Shown piece after piece: positions 1 through 7,204 of a DNA stretch of 7,736 nt (the first letter of the stretch is position 1; each line of letters starts with the position of its first letter). Source of the DNA: Allomuricauda sp. (GTDB lineage Bacteria; Bacteroidota; Bacteroidia; Flavobacteriales; Flavobacteriaceae); assembly GCA_028289745.1 (NCBI GenBank), contig JANQOD010000318.1, positions 1 to 7,736 of the forward strand. Direction: 5' to 3'. Under the pieces are notes generated by a model. The model searched no databases. It was not told the origin of the DNA and was given only the letters and a program-made list of their open reading frames with translations. Position numbers and translations under genes: made by a program.

Positions 1-84
1 TGAATTAGCTATCAACACACTTCTCCCGCCCGCCTTTCTCAGTTGCACTAACTCATTATGATTTACTAACAAAACTTTAACTCT
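1..84 (+). other. Upstream leader of the susC-like operon
   Basis: This is non-coding sequence before the transporter start. It ends in an A/T-rich stretch (about 58-84) directly in front of the ATG at 85. There is no purine-rich Shine-Dalgarno sequence, which is usual for Bacteroidota, where A-rich leaders are common. I found no TAnnTTTG -7 box on the plus strand here, so the operon promoter probably lies before the window begins or is a divergent form. No hairpin terminator of a preceding gene is evident. Confidence 0.5.
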
Positions 85-3000
85 ATGAAAGTAAAGAAAT
101 TGTTTGGGGCGTTGGTTACAATGCTACTCTTCGTAGCAACCGTCCAGTCCCAAGAAAAGACGATTACCGGTGCGGTCACTGACGAAGGTGGCATACCATT
201 GCCTGGGGTCAATATCGTGGTCGAGGGCACTTCCACTGGTACCCAGACCGATTTTGATGGCAATTATACCATCAGTGCCAGTGTCGGGCAGGTTTTGGTG
301 TTCACCTATATTGGGCAGAGAGACGAGAGAAGAACAGTAGGTGACCAAGATGTTATCAATGTACAGATGCAAGAAGATACCCAAGCACTTGAAGAAGTGG
401 TTGTAACGGCGCAAGGTATAAGAAGAGAGAAGAAGGCTTTGGGGTATGCCGTTACCAACGTAGGCTCAGATAAAGTGGAAAACAGGCCTGAAGCTGATAT
501 TGCCAGGGTGCTCAGTGGAAAAGCTGCTGGGGTCAATGTCGTGGGAACGGGAGGTTTGGCCGGTAGTGGTACAAACATAAGAATTAGGGGCAATGTTTCC
601 ATTACAGGTAATAACCAACCGTTGTTTGTAGTCAATGGCGTTCCGTTCAATACAAGCACCAATGCAGAGAGCAACGTTACGACCGGAAACGGTTCGGTTT
701 CCGCTTCAAGTAGGTTCTTGGATTTGGATCCCAACAACATTGAGAATATTAGTATTCTTAAAGGTCTGAGCGCTACAGTGCTATATGGTAATTTGGGTAG
801 AAACGGTGTGATTTTGATCACTACAAAAACAGGGGCCGCAGACACAGTTGATAAAGGATTTGAAATTAGTGTCAACCAATCTGTATTCGTCAATGAAATA
901 GCAAGTTTGCCAGACTATCAAAATATTTATGGCCAAGGAGGTGATAATACTACCAATGTTGGTTTTGTGGGCAATTGGGGTGGAAGATTTGATAGCGGAA
1001 CCATTGTTCGCCATCCTTACAACCAATCGATTTTTGCAGAAGCATTTCCAGAATTTCAAGGGGTAAACATTCCTTATCAGGCGGCCACTGACAATGTTGA
1101 AGGATTTTTCAGAAAAGGTGTGGGCCGAACAACCTCTATCAATGCATCTAAAAGCACTGAAAATGTGGCCTACAATGTAAACTTTGGGCATACTGATGAA
1201 GACGGTTTTGTTCCGGGCAACAATATCAACAGAACAAATTTTGGTTTGGGTGGGTCCATAAAACTGAGCAACAAGTTCAGGGTCAATGGGTCATTCAACT
1301 TTTCTACAAGTAACTTCACCACACCCCCGGTATCGGCGGCAAATGGTACAGGTAACTTTTCAATTTTCTTCAGAACACTTTTCATACCAAGAAACCTTGA
1401 TCTGAACAACCTTCCCTTTCAAAACCCATTGGATGGATCTAATGTGTACTACAGGGCGGATCAAGAAAATCCACGTTGGTTGGCGGCCAATTCGCAAGAA
1501 CAGATCAAAACGAATCGTTTCTACAACTCTATAAGTACCACTTATGATTTCAGTGATAAGGTGGCGCTTACCTATAGGGTAGGGCTTGATACATATACCG
1601 AAAACCAGCAATTCTATGTGAACAAGGGTGGGGTGTCAAGTCTACTGTCACAACAAGGATTCTTAAAGACGACTTCTGGTGTAAATACGATTTGGGACCA
1701 CAGTTTGATTTTGAATATCAACAGTGTTCGATTGACTGAAGAATTGGGATTGACGGGTACCTTTGGATTTAACTCCAACTCAGAATCCTTTGAAAAATTT
1801 GGTCAGGTAAGCACCGGCCAAGTAGTGTTCAATTTCATTGACCACACCAATTTTGCTACCCAAAGCAATGCCGACCCACTGGGATCAAATCTTGATTTTA
1901 GGCAAACGGTCAACACATTGGGTCTGTATGGATCGCTAGGATTGGACTATTCTAATTTTCTGTATTTGACATTAGCCGCCAGAAATGATTGGTCTTCTAC
2001 TGTCGAGAAAGAAAACCGATCGCTTTTCTACCCCAGTGCATCAATGTCTTTTGTTCCGACATCGGCCATCCCTGAACTACAATCAGACTTTTTGAATTTC
2101 TTAAAGCTTAGGTTCGGATATGGTACCTCGGCCGGATTCCCCGGGCCGTACCAGACACGACCCATATTGGCTTTGGGAACGGCACAGTTCACTACGGGCT
2201 CTGGCAGGGTGATAAATGTCAACTCAAGTGGAGGTTTGGGAACCGGATTGGATGTTTTTCCCAACCCAGACCTGAAGCCTGAACTTCATAGAGAATTTGA
2301 GGCCGGTATCGAAGCAAATATGTGGGACAACAGAATCAACATGGAGGTCAGTGTCTATAAGAGAGATTCTGAAGATCAGATTCTTGGAAAAATATTGGAT
2401 CCCTCAACCGGGTTTGATAGAACGACCATCAACGCGGGCAAGATCAATACAGAGGGTATCGAGATCGATTTGGGTCTAAACCTGTTTAGAAACAGTGAAG
2501 GCTTCCAATGGAGTTCTAGTTTTAACTTCACTGCAGACCAGAACGAGGTTGTGGACCTGCCTGACGGAGATGATGTATTTATCTCAGGTTTCTCCAATTT
2601 GGGCAATTATGCAATCGAAGGCCAACCCCTTGGGGTTCTTAGGGGCAGTTATGCGGTACGGGACGATGAAGGCAATCTTTTGATAAACCCTCAAGACGGT
2701 AATATCATTGATAGCGATGCCTTGGGGCTTGACAATGAGATCATCGGTGATCCCAACCCAGACTGGAGACTTGTTAATAGTAACACTTTTTCTTTCAAAG
2801 GTTTGAGCTTGGCTGCCCAATTGGAATATACCCATGGTGGAGACTTCAGCTCAACGACCATCGGAAACCTTTTGCGTAGGGGTGTCACCACAGATACCCA
2901 AGACAGGGAAGGAACCGTCATCATTCCAGGTGTATTGGCAGATCCAAATACGGGACAAGTACTTACAGATGGTTCGGGCAATTCCATTCCCAATAATATT

Positions 3001-3321
3001 CAGCAGGGAACCAATGAGATTTATTTCTTGAACTATCTCGATCCAAGCGGGCAGACCATTTATGATGGTTCTGTTTGGAGGCTCAGGGAAGTATCCCTTA
3101 CCTATAATCTTCCAAGTAAATTCTTGGAAAAAACACCGTTCGGATCTCTTTCATTCTCCCTTTTGGGACAGAATCTGTGGTTTTGGGCACCCAATGTACC
3201 CTCTGGAACCAATTTTGACCCTGAAGTACTTAGTACAGGGGTAGGCAATGGCCTCGGACTAGATCTTCAAACTACGCCTACTGCCAGAAAGTATGGATTT
3301 AGTGTCAAAGCAACATTCTAA
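85..3321 (+). CDS. SusC/RagA-family TonB-linked outer-membrane transporter
   Basis: Encodes a 1078-residue outer-membrane importer that, with its SusD partner, takes up a ligand using energy from TonB-ExbBD. Visible domains in order: a Sec signal peptide (residues 1 to about 22); a carboxypeptidase-D-regulatory-like beta-sandwich (about 26-98, with the GxxLPGVNIxVxGTxxGTxTDxDGxY pattern); a TonB-box-like EEVVVTA at 103-109; a plug domain (about 112-250) with the RIRGN and PLFVVNGVPF signatures and the family's LKG...LYG...NGVILITTK block at 225-248; then a long beta-barrel ending in phenylalanine, the usual outer-membrane C-terminus. Length is normal for SusC proteins (about 950-1100). There is no N-terminal STN signalling domain, consistent with no sigma/anti-sigma genes nearby. 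Start chosen because MKVKK leads straight into the signal peptide. A SusD-like gene follows after 5 bases. Family membership is certain. The substrate is unknown: a sugar polymer is the usual guess, but peptides or other ligands are equally possible without neighbouring enzymes. Confidence 0.96.
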   Translation: MKVKKLFGALVTMLLFVATVQSQEKTITGAVTDEGGIPLPGVNIVVEGTSTGTQTDFDGNYTISASVGQVLVFTYIGQRDERRTVGDQDVINVQMQEDTQALEEVVVTAQGIRREKKALGYAVTNVGSDKVENRPEADIARVLSGKAAGVNVVGTGGLAGSGTNIRIRGNVSITGNNQPLFVVNGVPFNTSTNAESNVTTGNGSVSASSRFLDLDPNNIENISILKGLSATVLYGNLGRNGVILITTKTGAADTVDKGFEISVNQSVFVNEIASLPDYQNIYGQGGDNTTNVGFVGNWGGRFDSGTIVRHPYNQSIFAEAFPEFQGVNIPYQAATDNVEGFFRKGVGRTTSINASKSTENVAYNVNFGHTDEDGFVPGNNINRTNFGLGGSIKLSNKFRVNGSFNFSTSNFTTPPVSAANGTGNFSIFFRTLFIPRNLDLNNLPFQNPLDGSNVYYRADQENPRWLAANSQEQIKTNRFYNSISTTYDFSDKVALTYRVGLDTYTENQQFYVNKGGVSSLLSQQGFLKTTSGVNTIWDHSLILNINSVRLTEELGLTGTFGFNSNSESFEKFGQVSTGQVVFNFIDHTNFATQSNADPLGSNLDFRQTVNTLGLYGSLGLDYSNFLYLTLAARNDWSSTVEKENRSLFYPSASMSFVPTSAIPELQSDFLNFLKLRFGYGTSAGFPGPYQTRPILALGTAQFTTGSGRVINVNSSGGLGTGLDVFPNPDLKPELHREFEAGIEANMWDNRINMEVSVYKRDSEDQILGKILDPSTGFDRTTINAGKINTEGIEIDLGLNLFRNSEGFQWSSSFNFTADQNEVVDLPDGDDVFISGFSNLGNYAIEGQPLGVLRGSYAVRDDEGNLLINPQDGNIIDSDALGLDNEIIGDPNPDWRLVNSNTFSFKGLSLAAQLEYTHGGDFSSTTIGNLLRRGVTTDTQDREGTVIIPGVLADPNTGQVLTDGSGNSIPNNIQQGTNEIYFLNYLDPSGQTIYDGSVWRLREVSLTYNLPSKFLEKTPFGSLSFSLLGQNLWFWAPNVPSGTNFDPEVLSTGVGNGLGLDLQTTPTARKYGFSVKATF

Positions 3322-3326
3322 TTAAC

Positions 3327-4961
3327 ATGGAAAAGAAAAATAGAACGATGAGAAAATATAATAAGTTAAGTATCATTGGCCTTATTGTGCTAATGTTTAC
3401 CATAGGTTGTGAAACGGTCGATTTAGATCAACTCAACGATCCCAGTGAGTTAACACCGTCAAGTGCCGATCCAGAGTTGTTGTTCAACAATGTACAGTTG
3501 CGGTTTGTCAATGCAATTGCCTATAACGAGGACAATGAGGATGGAATCAATGTTAGAGCCGCCGAGTTCGTAAGGATGCAGCATCTTTTCGGAGCTTATG
3601 TAGGGCCTTTTTCACTGAGCTCGGGCAATGTCGATGACCTTTGGACCGATCTTTATAGAGAGGCGCTTCAAGATATCAATGTCTTGATACCCTTGGCAGA
3701 AGAAAGAGAACTTCAAGGTTATATCGGGGTGGCAAAAATTATACAAGCATATATCTATGTCACATTGGTCGATGTTTTTGGTGATGTGCCTTTTTCAGAG
3801 GCCTTACAGGGTAATGCGAATGCAAGTCCCTCTCCTGATGATGGGTTGACGATATATACTGCCATGTTCGATGTGATCGATGAGGGAATCGCGGCCATTA
3901 ATGCTCCTGGCTCCGTTATGCCGAACGACCTGTTCTATGCAGGCAATAAGGAACAATGGGTAAGAATGGCAAATACGCTCAAATTCAAGATGTACCTACA
4001 AATGCGTTTGACCGGTGATTTCTCAAGTGAGATCAATAGTTTGATCAGTTCTGGCATTATTACCGATGCTGCCGATGATTTTCAGTTTCAGTATTCCACT
4101 ACGGCCAGTACGGTAGGAGAAAGTAGACATCCGTACTATGTGCTCAATTACGATGCTGATGGGGCAGATGATTACCTGGTCAGCTACTATGTAAACCTTT
4201 TAAAAGGAGACAAAGGTTTTGAGGATCCCAGGTTAAGGTATTATTTCTACAGGCAAATTGCTGAAACTCCGTCGGGTGACGATCTTCCATGTGAAGACAA
4301 TACAGTGGTAAACTTCTGTTATTTGGGTGATTTCTATTGGACCAGGGATCACGGTGATGATGATGGTGTGCCACCGGACGGATTGAAAAGAAGCACCTAT
4401 GGTCTTTACCCTGTTGGGGGTGCATTTGATGCTGACAACTTTACCAATGTCGCCAATACTGTAGGTGCGGGTGGCGCAGGCATCTTCCCGTTTATGTTGT
4501 CTTCATATGTAAAGTTCCTACAAGCTGAATCTGCATTGGTGTCTGGTACTACAGGAAACCCGAGGGCACTATTAGAGCAAGGAATACGCGAGTCGATGGA
4601 CAAGGTACTCAATTTTGCCCCTGCACAGGTCGATGCTGCCTTTGCGGCGACCAGTACTGATGTAGATGATTATGTTACGTTTGTTCTGGGGCAATATGAT
4701 GCTGCGGCAGATGATACGGAAAGATTGGATATCATCATGAAGGAATATTATATTGCGCTTTGGGGCAATGGTTTAGAGGCTTACAATAACTATCGTAGAA
4801 CAGGATTGCCAAGTGATCTTTCCGATCATGTGGGAACTCCCGGAGCATTTCCCCGAACTTTCCTATATCCGGCAACGGTGGTGAACACAAACTCCAACAT
4901 TTCGCAGAAGGAGATTACGGTGAGAACCTTTTGGGATACAAACCCGGCCGATCTGGATTAA
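3327..4961 (+). CDS. SusD/RagB-like surface lipoprotein (SusD-like_2 type)
   Basis: Encodes a 544-residue lipoprotein expected to form the substrate-binding lid over the SusC barrel. The signal peptide ends in a lipobox, TIGC, with the lipidated cysteine at residue 28; acidic residues soon follow, fitting surface export. The early LNDPSELTPSSADPELLF segment (36-53) is typical of the SusD-like_2 branch. Family signatures follow: a TPR-like helical region with AYIYVTLVDVFGDVPFSEAL (141-160), the DLFYAGNKEQWVRMANTLKFKMYLQMRL helix region (201-228), and NNYRRTGLP near the C-terminus (487-495). C322 and C331 could form a disulfide. An acidic RDHGDDDGVPPDG loop (340-352) could bind a metal such as calcium. 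The gene starts 5 bases after the transporter stop, so the two are surely co-transcribed. A second ATG at 3348 (MRKYNK) would give a shorter signal peptide with the cysteine at 21 and is also plausible. Ligand unknown. Confidence 0.94.
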   Translation: MEKKNRTMRKYNKLSIIGLIVLMFTIGCETVDLDQLNDPSELTPSSADPELLFNNVQLRFVNAIAYNEDNEDGINVRAAEFVRMQHLFGAYVGPFSLSSGNVDDLWTDLYREALQDINVLIPLAEERELQGYIGVAKIIQAYIYVTLVDVFGDVPFSEALQGNANASPSPDDGLTIYTAMFDVIDEGIAAINAPGSVMPNDLFYAGNKEQWVRMANTLKFKMYLQMRLTGDFSSEINSLISSGIITDAADDFQFQYSTTASTVGESRHPYYVLNYDADGADDYLVSYYVNLLKGDKGFEDPRLRYYFYRQIAETPSGDDLPCEDNTVVNFCYLGDFYWTRDHGDDDGVPPDGLKRSTYGLYPVGGAFDADNFTNVANTVGAGGAGIFPFMLSSYVKFLQAESALVSGTTGNPRALLEQGIRESMDKVLNFAPAQVDAAFAATSTDVDDYVTFVLGQYDAAADDTERLDIIMKEYYIALWGNGLEAYNNYRRTGLPSDLSDHVGTPGAFPRTFLYPATVVNTNSNISQKEITVRTFWDTNPADLD

Positions 4962-4978
4962 CTTTTAAAGCAAGAAAA

Positions 4979-6019
4979 ATGAAAATACCAAATAGAATTT
5001 ATAGTAAATTAAGTATTGCCGCTTTGGCAGTTGTGGCGGTGGTCGGTTTTTCACTGATTTCATGTGAAGACGACGACAAGAACAATCTGAATGATTTTCT
5101 TGCCACGGGAGGGTTTGTAAGATTTGCAAGTGTAAATCCACCTGTTGTTATCGGGGTAAACGACGTAAGTGAGGTCACCTACGCTTTTGATTTGATCGAC
5201 GGCAATGGTACCGCGGCCTTGTATGACCTAGATCTGTATGCAACGTTATCTGGTACGACCACTGATACGGTAAATGTAGAAGACATTACGTCTTTTCCGG
5301 CATCTCTCTCATTCAACGCCGGTGATTTGGCTTCTTTGCTCGGTGTCAGTGTTGATGATTTTAATTTCGGAGATCAATTCTTCTTCACGGCAACCGTTAC
5401 TACCGATGAAGGTGTTGAATATAGTGGAAGCCCGAGATTAGACTTTATCGAGGTAACGCTTGAAGATGGTGTTTATTTCGATACAGATGGCGATGAGGTG
5501 ACCATAGGCCCTACAGATGAAATCTATTCGGCACCCGATGGTACCCTTTTTGTGGCCAGGGGGGGCAACAATACAGATGACCTCTTGGATGAAGAGGGCT
5601 ATTTGCAAGCCTTTGAGTTTGACTTCACCATTGCTTGTCCTGCATTGACGGATACAAGTTCATTTGCGGGAACATACGATGTCGTCAGCCATACCTATGC
5701 AGGTTTTGGTTTCCCCACCGAAACGGGTATCGAGATAGTTTCGGGCCCGGCCAGTAATCAACTCACCATTGTGGGTGGCATATATTCAACTTTGGGATCC
5801 GCTGATCTGATACTTGATGTTGATTTAAGTACAGGCACTACTTCCATTGCCAGTGCATCGAATGGTTCGGCAGCTTGGAATGCATTTGGCTTGAACGCGG
5901 TCTATTCAGGTTCTGGGGGTACGGGCCTGTCACTAGAGTGCCTTACACCACAACAGGTTGCCTTCAACTTAGAGACAGACTGTTGTATTGGCAACAATGT
6001 GGTGATGGTAAAACAATGA
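4979..6019 (+). CDS. Hypothetical lipoprotein, third gene of the SusCD operon
   Basis: Encodes a 346-residue putative surface lipoprotein. I do not recognise a named family with confidence. The signal peptide (residues 1-28) ends in LISC with the lipidated cysteine at 29, followed at once by EDDDK, an acidic signal resembling those that send Bacteroidota lipoproteins to the cell surface. Residues about 43-170 look like a beta-rich, Ig- or cadherin-like domain. An acidic stretch follows (about 171-206), then a second beta-rich domain (about 212-346) opening with FTIACP and an AGTYDVVSH motif reminiscent of domains in other SusCD-linked lipoproteins. Cysteines sit at 220, 321, 335 and 336, all in this last domain, so disulfides are possible. 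The start at 4979 gives a canonical signal peptide. The gene lies 17 bases after the SusD stop and before the operon terminator. By position it may be a SusE/SusF-like accessory ligand-binding protein; this is inference. No catalytic motif is seen. Confidence 0.88.
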   Translation: MKIPNRIYSKLSIAALAVVAVVGFSLISCEDDDKNNLNDFLATGGFVRFASVNPPVVIGVNDVSEVTYAFDLIDGNGTAALYDLDLYATLSGTTTDTVNVEDITSFPASLSFNAGDLASLLGVSVDDFNFGDQFFFTATVTTDEGVEYSGSPRLDFIEVTLEDGVYFDTDGDEVTIGPTDEIYSAPDGTLFVARGGNNTDDLLDEEGYLQAFEFDFTIACPALTDTSSFAGTYDVVSHTYAGFGFPTETGIEIVSGPASNQLTIVGGIYSTLGSADLILDVDLSTGTTSIASASNGSAAWNAFGLNAVYSGSGGTGLSLECLTPQQVAFNLETDCCIGNNVVMVKQ

Positions 6020-6075
6020 TGTTGTTTAGACTATCAAAGCAGTAATATAGATTTAAAAGTTTTTGACTTTCGACC

Positions 6076-6113
6076 AAAAGGGCTGCCTCTTAAATGTGGG
6101 CGGCCCTTTTTTT
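6076..6113 (+). terminator. Intrinsic terminator of the SusCD operon
   Basis: A 12-bp stem pairs 6076-6087 with 6099-6110 (AAAAGGGCTGCC against GGCGGCCCTTTT, with one G-U pair). The loop is 11 nt. A run of seven T follows at 6107-6113, partly inside the stem. It lies 56 bases after the third lipoprotein's stop codon and ends transcription on the plus strand. Confidence 0.9.
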
Positions 6114-6160
6114 ATTGGGCCGATCTTTAGAATGTACTGGTCAGTTTTTCCACTAAGGGC

Positions 6161-6168
6161 TATCTTTG
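6161..6168 (+). promoter_or_regulatory. Bacteroidota-type -7 box for the pterin synthase gene
   Basis: TATCTTTG is a perfect match to the Bacteroidota -7 consensus TAnnTTTG. It lies 16 bases before the ATG at 6185 and after the upstream terminator, so it most likely starts an independent transcript with a very short leader of about 10 nt. A -33 TTTG element is not clear: only a weak CTGG at 6137-6140 has roughly the right spacing. There is no Shine-Dalgarno sequence before the ATG. Confidence 0.6.
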
Positions 6169-6184
6169 CCAAAACATTGGTTTC

Positions 6185-6595
6185 ATGATTGCCACCATTT
6201 GCAGAAAAGCGCATTTCAATGCTGCCCATAGGCTGCACAACCCTAATTGGAGTGATGAGAAGAACGTCGAGGTTTTTGGTAAGTGCAACAGCCCAAATTA
6301 CCATGGCCATAATTTTGATTTAGAGGTAAGGGTAAGGGGTGAAGTGGACCAAGATACCGGTTTTATTATGGATTTGGCCGAACTGGGCCAGCTCATAAGG
6401 GAAAAAGTTGAAGAACGCTTCGATCATAAGAACTTGAACGAAGACTGCCCAGAATTCAAGAGCATGCTTCCCTCGACGGAAAATTTTGTAAAGGTCATCT
6501 ATGATATATTGAAACCCGAGCTGAAATCTGGGCAAAAACTGCACATTACCCTGCACGAAACACAAAAGAATTCTGCAGAGTATGGAGATTGGTGA
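6185..6595 (+). CDS. 6-pyruvoyl-tetrahydropterin synthase / QueD family protein
   Basis: Encodes a 136-residue cytoplasmic enzyme of the PTPS/QueD family, which acts on 7,8-dihydroneopterin triphosphate. Products differ by subgroup: 6-carboxytetrahydropterin for queuosine (QueD) or 6-pyruvoyl-tetrahydropterin for biopterin. Zinc ligands are H15 (FNAAHRL), H40 and H42 (YHGHNF). The catalytic cysteine is C34, the Asp-His pair is D80-H81 (DHKNLN), and the pterin-binding glutamate is E125 (HETQKNS). All key residues are present and the length is normal. C34 is separated from HGH by five residues, as in animal PTPS, not the three of classical E. coli-type QueD, so I leave the symbol blank. Automated annotation would probably call it 6-carboxytetrahydropterin synthase (queD). 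The start fits the family's N-terminus, and no other queuosine or biopterin gene is in view. It appears monocistronic, with its own -7 box upstream. Confidence 0.93.
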   Translation: MIATICRKAHFNAAHRLHNPNWSDEKNVEVFGKCNSPNYHGHNFDLEVRVRGEVDQDTGFIMDLAELGQLIREKVEERFDHKNLNEDCPEFKSMLPSTENFVKVIYDILKPELKSGQKLHITLHETQKNSAEYGDW

Positions 6596-6604
6596 CAAAT
6601 TTCC

Positions 6605-6612
6605 GATATTTG
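6605..6612 (+). promoter_or_regulatory. Possible -7 box for tRNA-Val
   Basis: GATATTTG matches TAnnTTTG at five of the six fixed positions and lies about 50 bases before the tRNA, inside the 66-base gap after the pterin synthase gene. No good -33 element is seen. A small hairpin, CCGC-CTCA-GCGG (6613-6624), follows directly. The tRNA could instead be read from the upstream gene's promoter, as no terminator separates them. Confidence 0.25.
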
Positions 6613-6661
6613 CCGCCTCAGCGGAATAACGGCTTTAGTTAACCGCCCGCAGAATATGTTC

Positions 6662-6736
6662 GGAGTATTAGCTCAGTTGGTTTAGAGCGCTGCCTTGACA
6701 GGGCAGAGGTCACTGGTTCGAATCCAGTATACTCCA
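6662..6736 (+). tRNA. tRNA-Val (anticodon GAC)
   Basis: A complete 75-nt cloverleaf. The acceptor stem pairs 6662-6668 (GGAGTAT) with 6729-6735 (ATACTCC). The D stem is GCTC/GAGC (6671-6674 and 6685-6688). The anticodon stem is CTGCC/GGCAG (6690-6694 and 6702-6706), with loop TTGACAG placing anticodon GAC at 6697-6699. The variable loop has 5 nt. The T stem is ACTGG/CCAGT around TTCGAAT (6712-6728). The discriminator base is A6736. The 3' CCA is not encoded and must be added by nucleotidyltransferase. All stems are fully paired. A T-rich stretch (6740-6749) follows and may help end transcription. GAC reads the valine codons GUC and GUU. Confidence 0.97.
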
Positions 6737-6747
6737 CTACTTCTTTT

Positions 6748-7119
6748 TTAAAAGGAAACAGCGCATGCTGTTGACTTACCGAACCAGTTTATCCTATTTT
6801 TAGAGGCTATTTTATATACGGTATCCCGTACCGTGCGCGGAACGAACCCCAAGGGAGTGGCGATCAAATTCCATTTGGGCACCTTTGAGACGATTTTGAG
6901 AAAACCATCAGAGTGGGTAAAAACACCGTTGCATTCGATCAGGACCACGGTTTCGAGCGTTTGGGTCGAGAAACCGTTTTCTAAGAGTAAAGACTGCCCT
7001 TTTCGGGATTGGAACGGGACGAACTCAAAAACTTCTTGTGGTGCTACTTTAAAAAGCCAATTGACCACGCCATTGCAGAGATTGCATTCCCCATCGAATA
7101 TGATCAGACTTTTTTTCAT
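6748..7119 (-). CDS. DCC-family (DUF393) thiol-disulfide oxidoreductase-like protein
   Basis: Encodes a 123-residue protein of the DCC family, named for the conserved DxxCxxC motif near the N-terminus. Here FDGECNLCN gives D9, C12 and C15, a thioredoxin-like CxxC arrangement. Other family features are FEFVPFQS about 30 residues later and the C-terminal RINWFGKSTAC segment, with a third cysteine at 119. Length is typical for the family. No signal peptide or clear membrane span is seen, so it is probably cytoplasmic. The fold suggests a redox role, but the physiological substrate of DCC proteins is not established. The ATG at 7119 puts the DCC motif at the usual position; an in-frame TTG at 7161 would add 14 residues with no family resemblance. 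It lies 85 bases downstream of murF on the same strand, possibly co-transcribed, and its stop (TAA) is 11 bases from the 3' end of the convergent tRNA-Val. Confidence 0.9.
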   Translation of the reverse strand: MKKSLIIFDGECNLCNGVVNWLFKVAPQEVFEFVPFQSRKGQSLLLENGFSTQTLETVVLIECNGVFTHSDGFLKIVSKVPKWNLIATPLGFVPRTVRDTVYKIASKNRINWFGKSTACAVSF

Positions 7120-7204
7120 GAACCAAGCGGTATTGGTGACTTGGTCGGGCAGGGGGGCCAACTATTTCACAAGAAAGCGATATTTCACAAAATTTTAATA
7201 TTTG
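7120..7204 (-). other. murF-DCC intergenic spacer with short direct repeat
   Basis: An 85-base gap between the murF stop and the DCC-family start. It contains TATTTCACAA twice on the plus strand (7163-7172 and 7181-7190), 18 bases start to start. I see no perfect TAnnTTTG -7 box on the minus strand and no convincing terminator, so read-through from murF is the simplest view. Confidence 0.4.

Noticed and set aside
306..893. A 195-codon open frame on the minus strand.
   Set aside because: It lies wholly inside the well-supported SusC coding region and its translation shows no domain-like features; it is a shadow frame.
4931..4978. An upstream ATG that would extend the third lipoprotein by 16 residues and overlap the SusD-like gene.
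   Set aside because: The extension would sit before a complete lipoprotein signal peptide starting MKIPNR at 4979, and the overlapping bases code for the SusD C-terminus.
6655..6662. TATGTTCG, close to the TAnnTTTG -7 consensus, just before the tRNA.
   Set aside because: It overlaps the first base of the tRNA, so transcription from it would start inside the mature tRNA.
7120..7161. An in-frame TTG at 7161 as start of the DCC-family protein.
   Set aside because: The ATG at 7119 places the DCC motif at its usual distance from the N-terminus; the extra 14 residues resemble nothing in the family.
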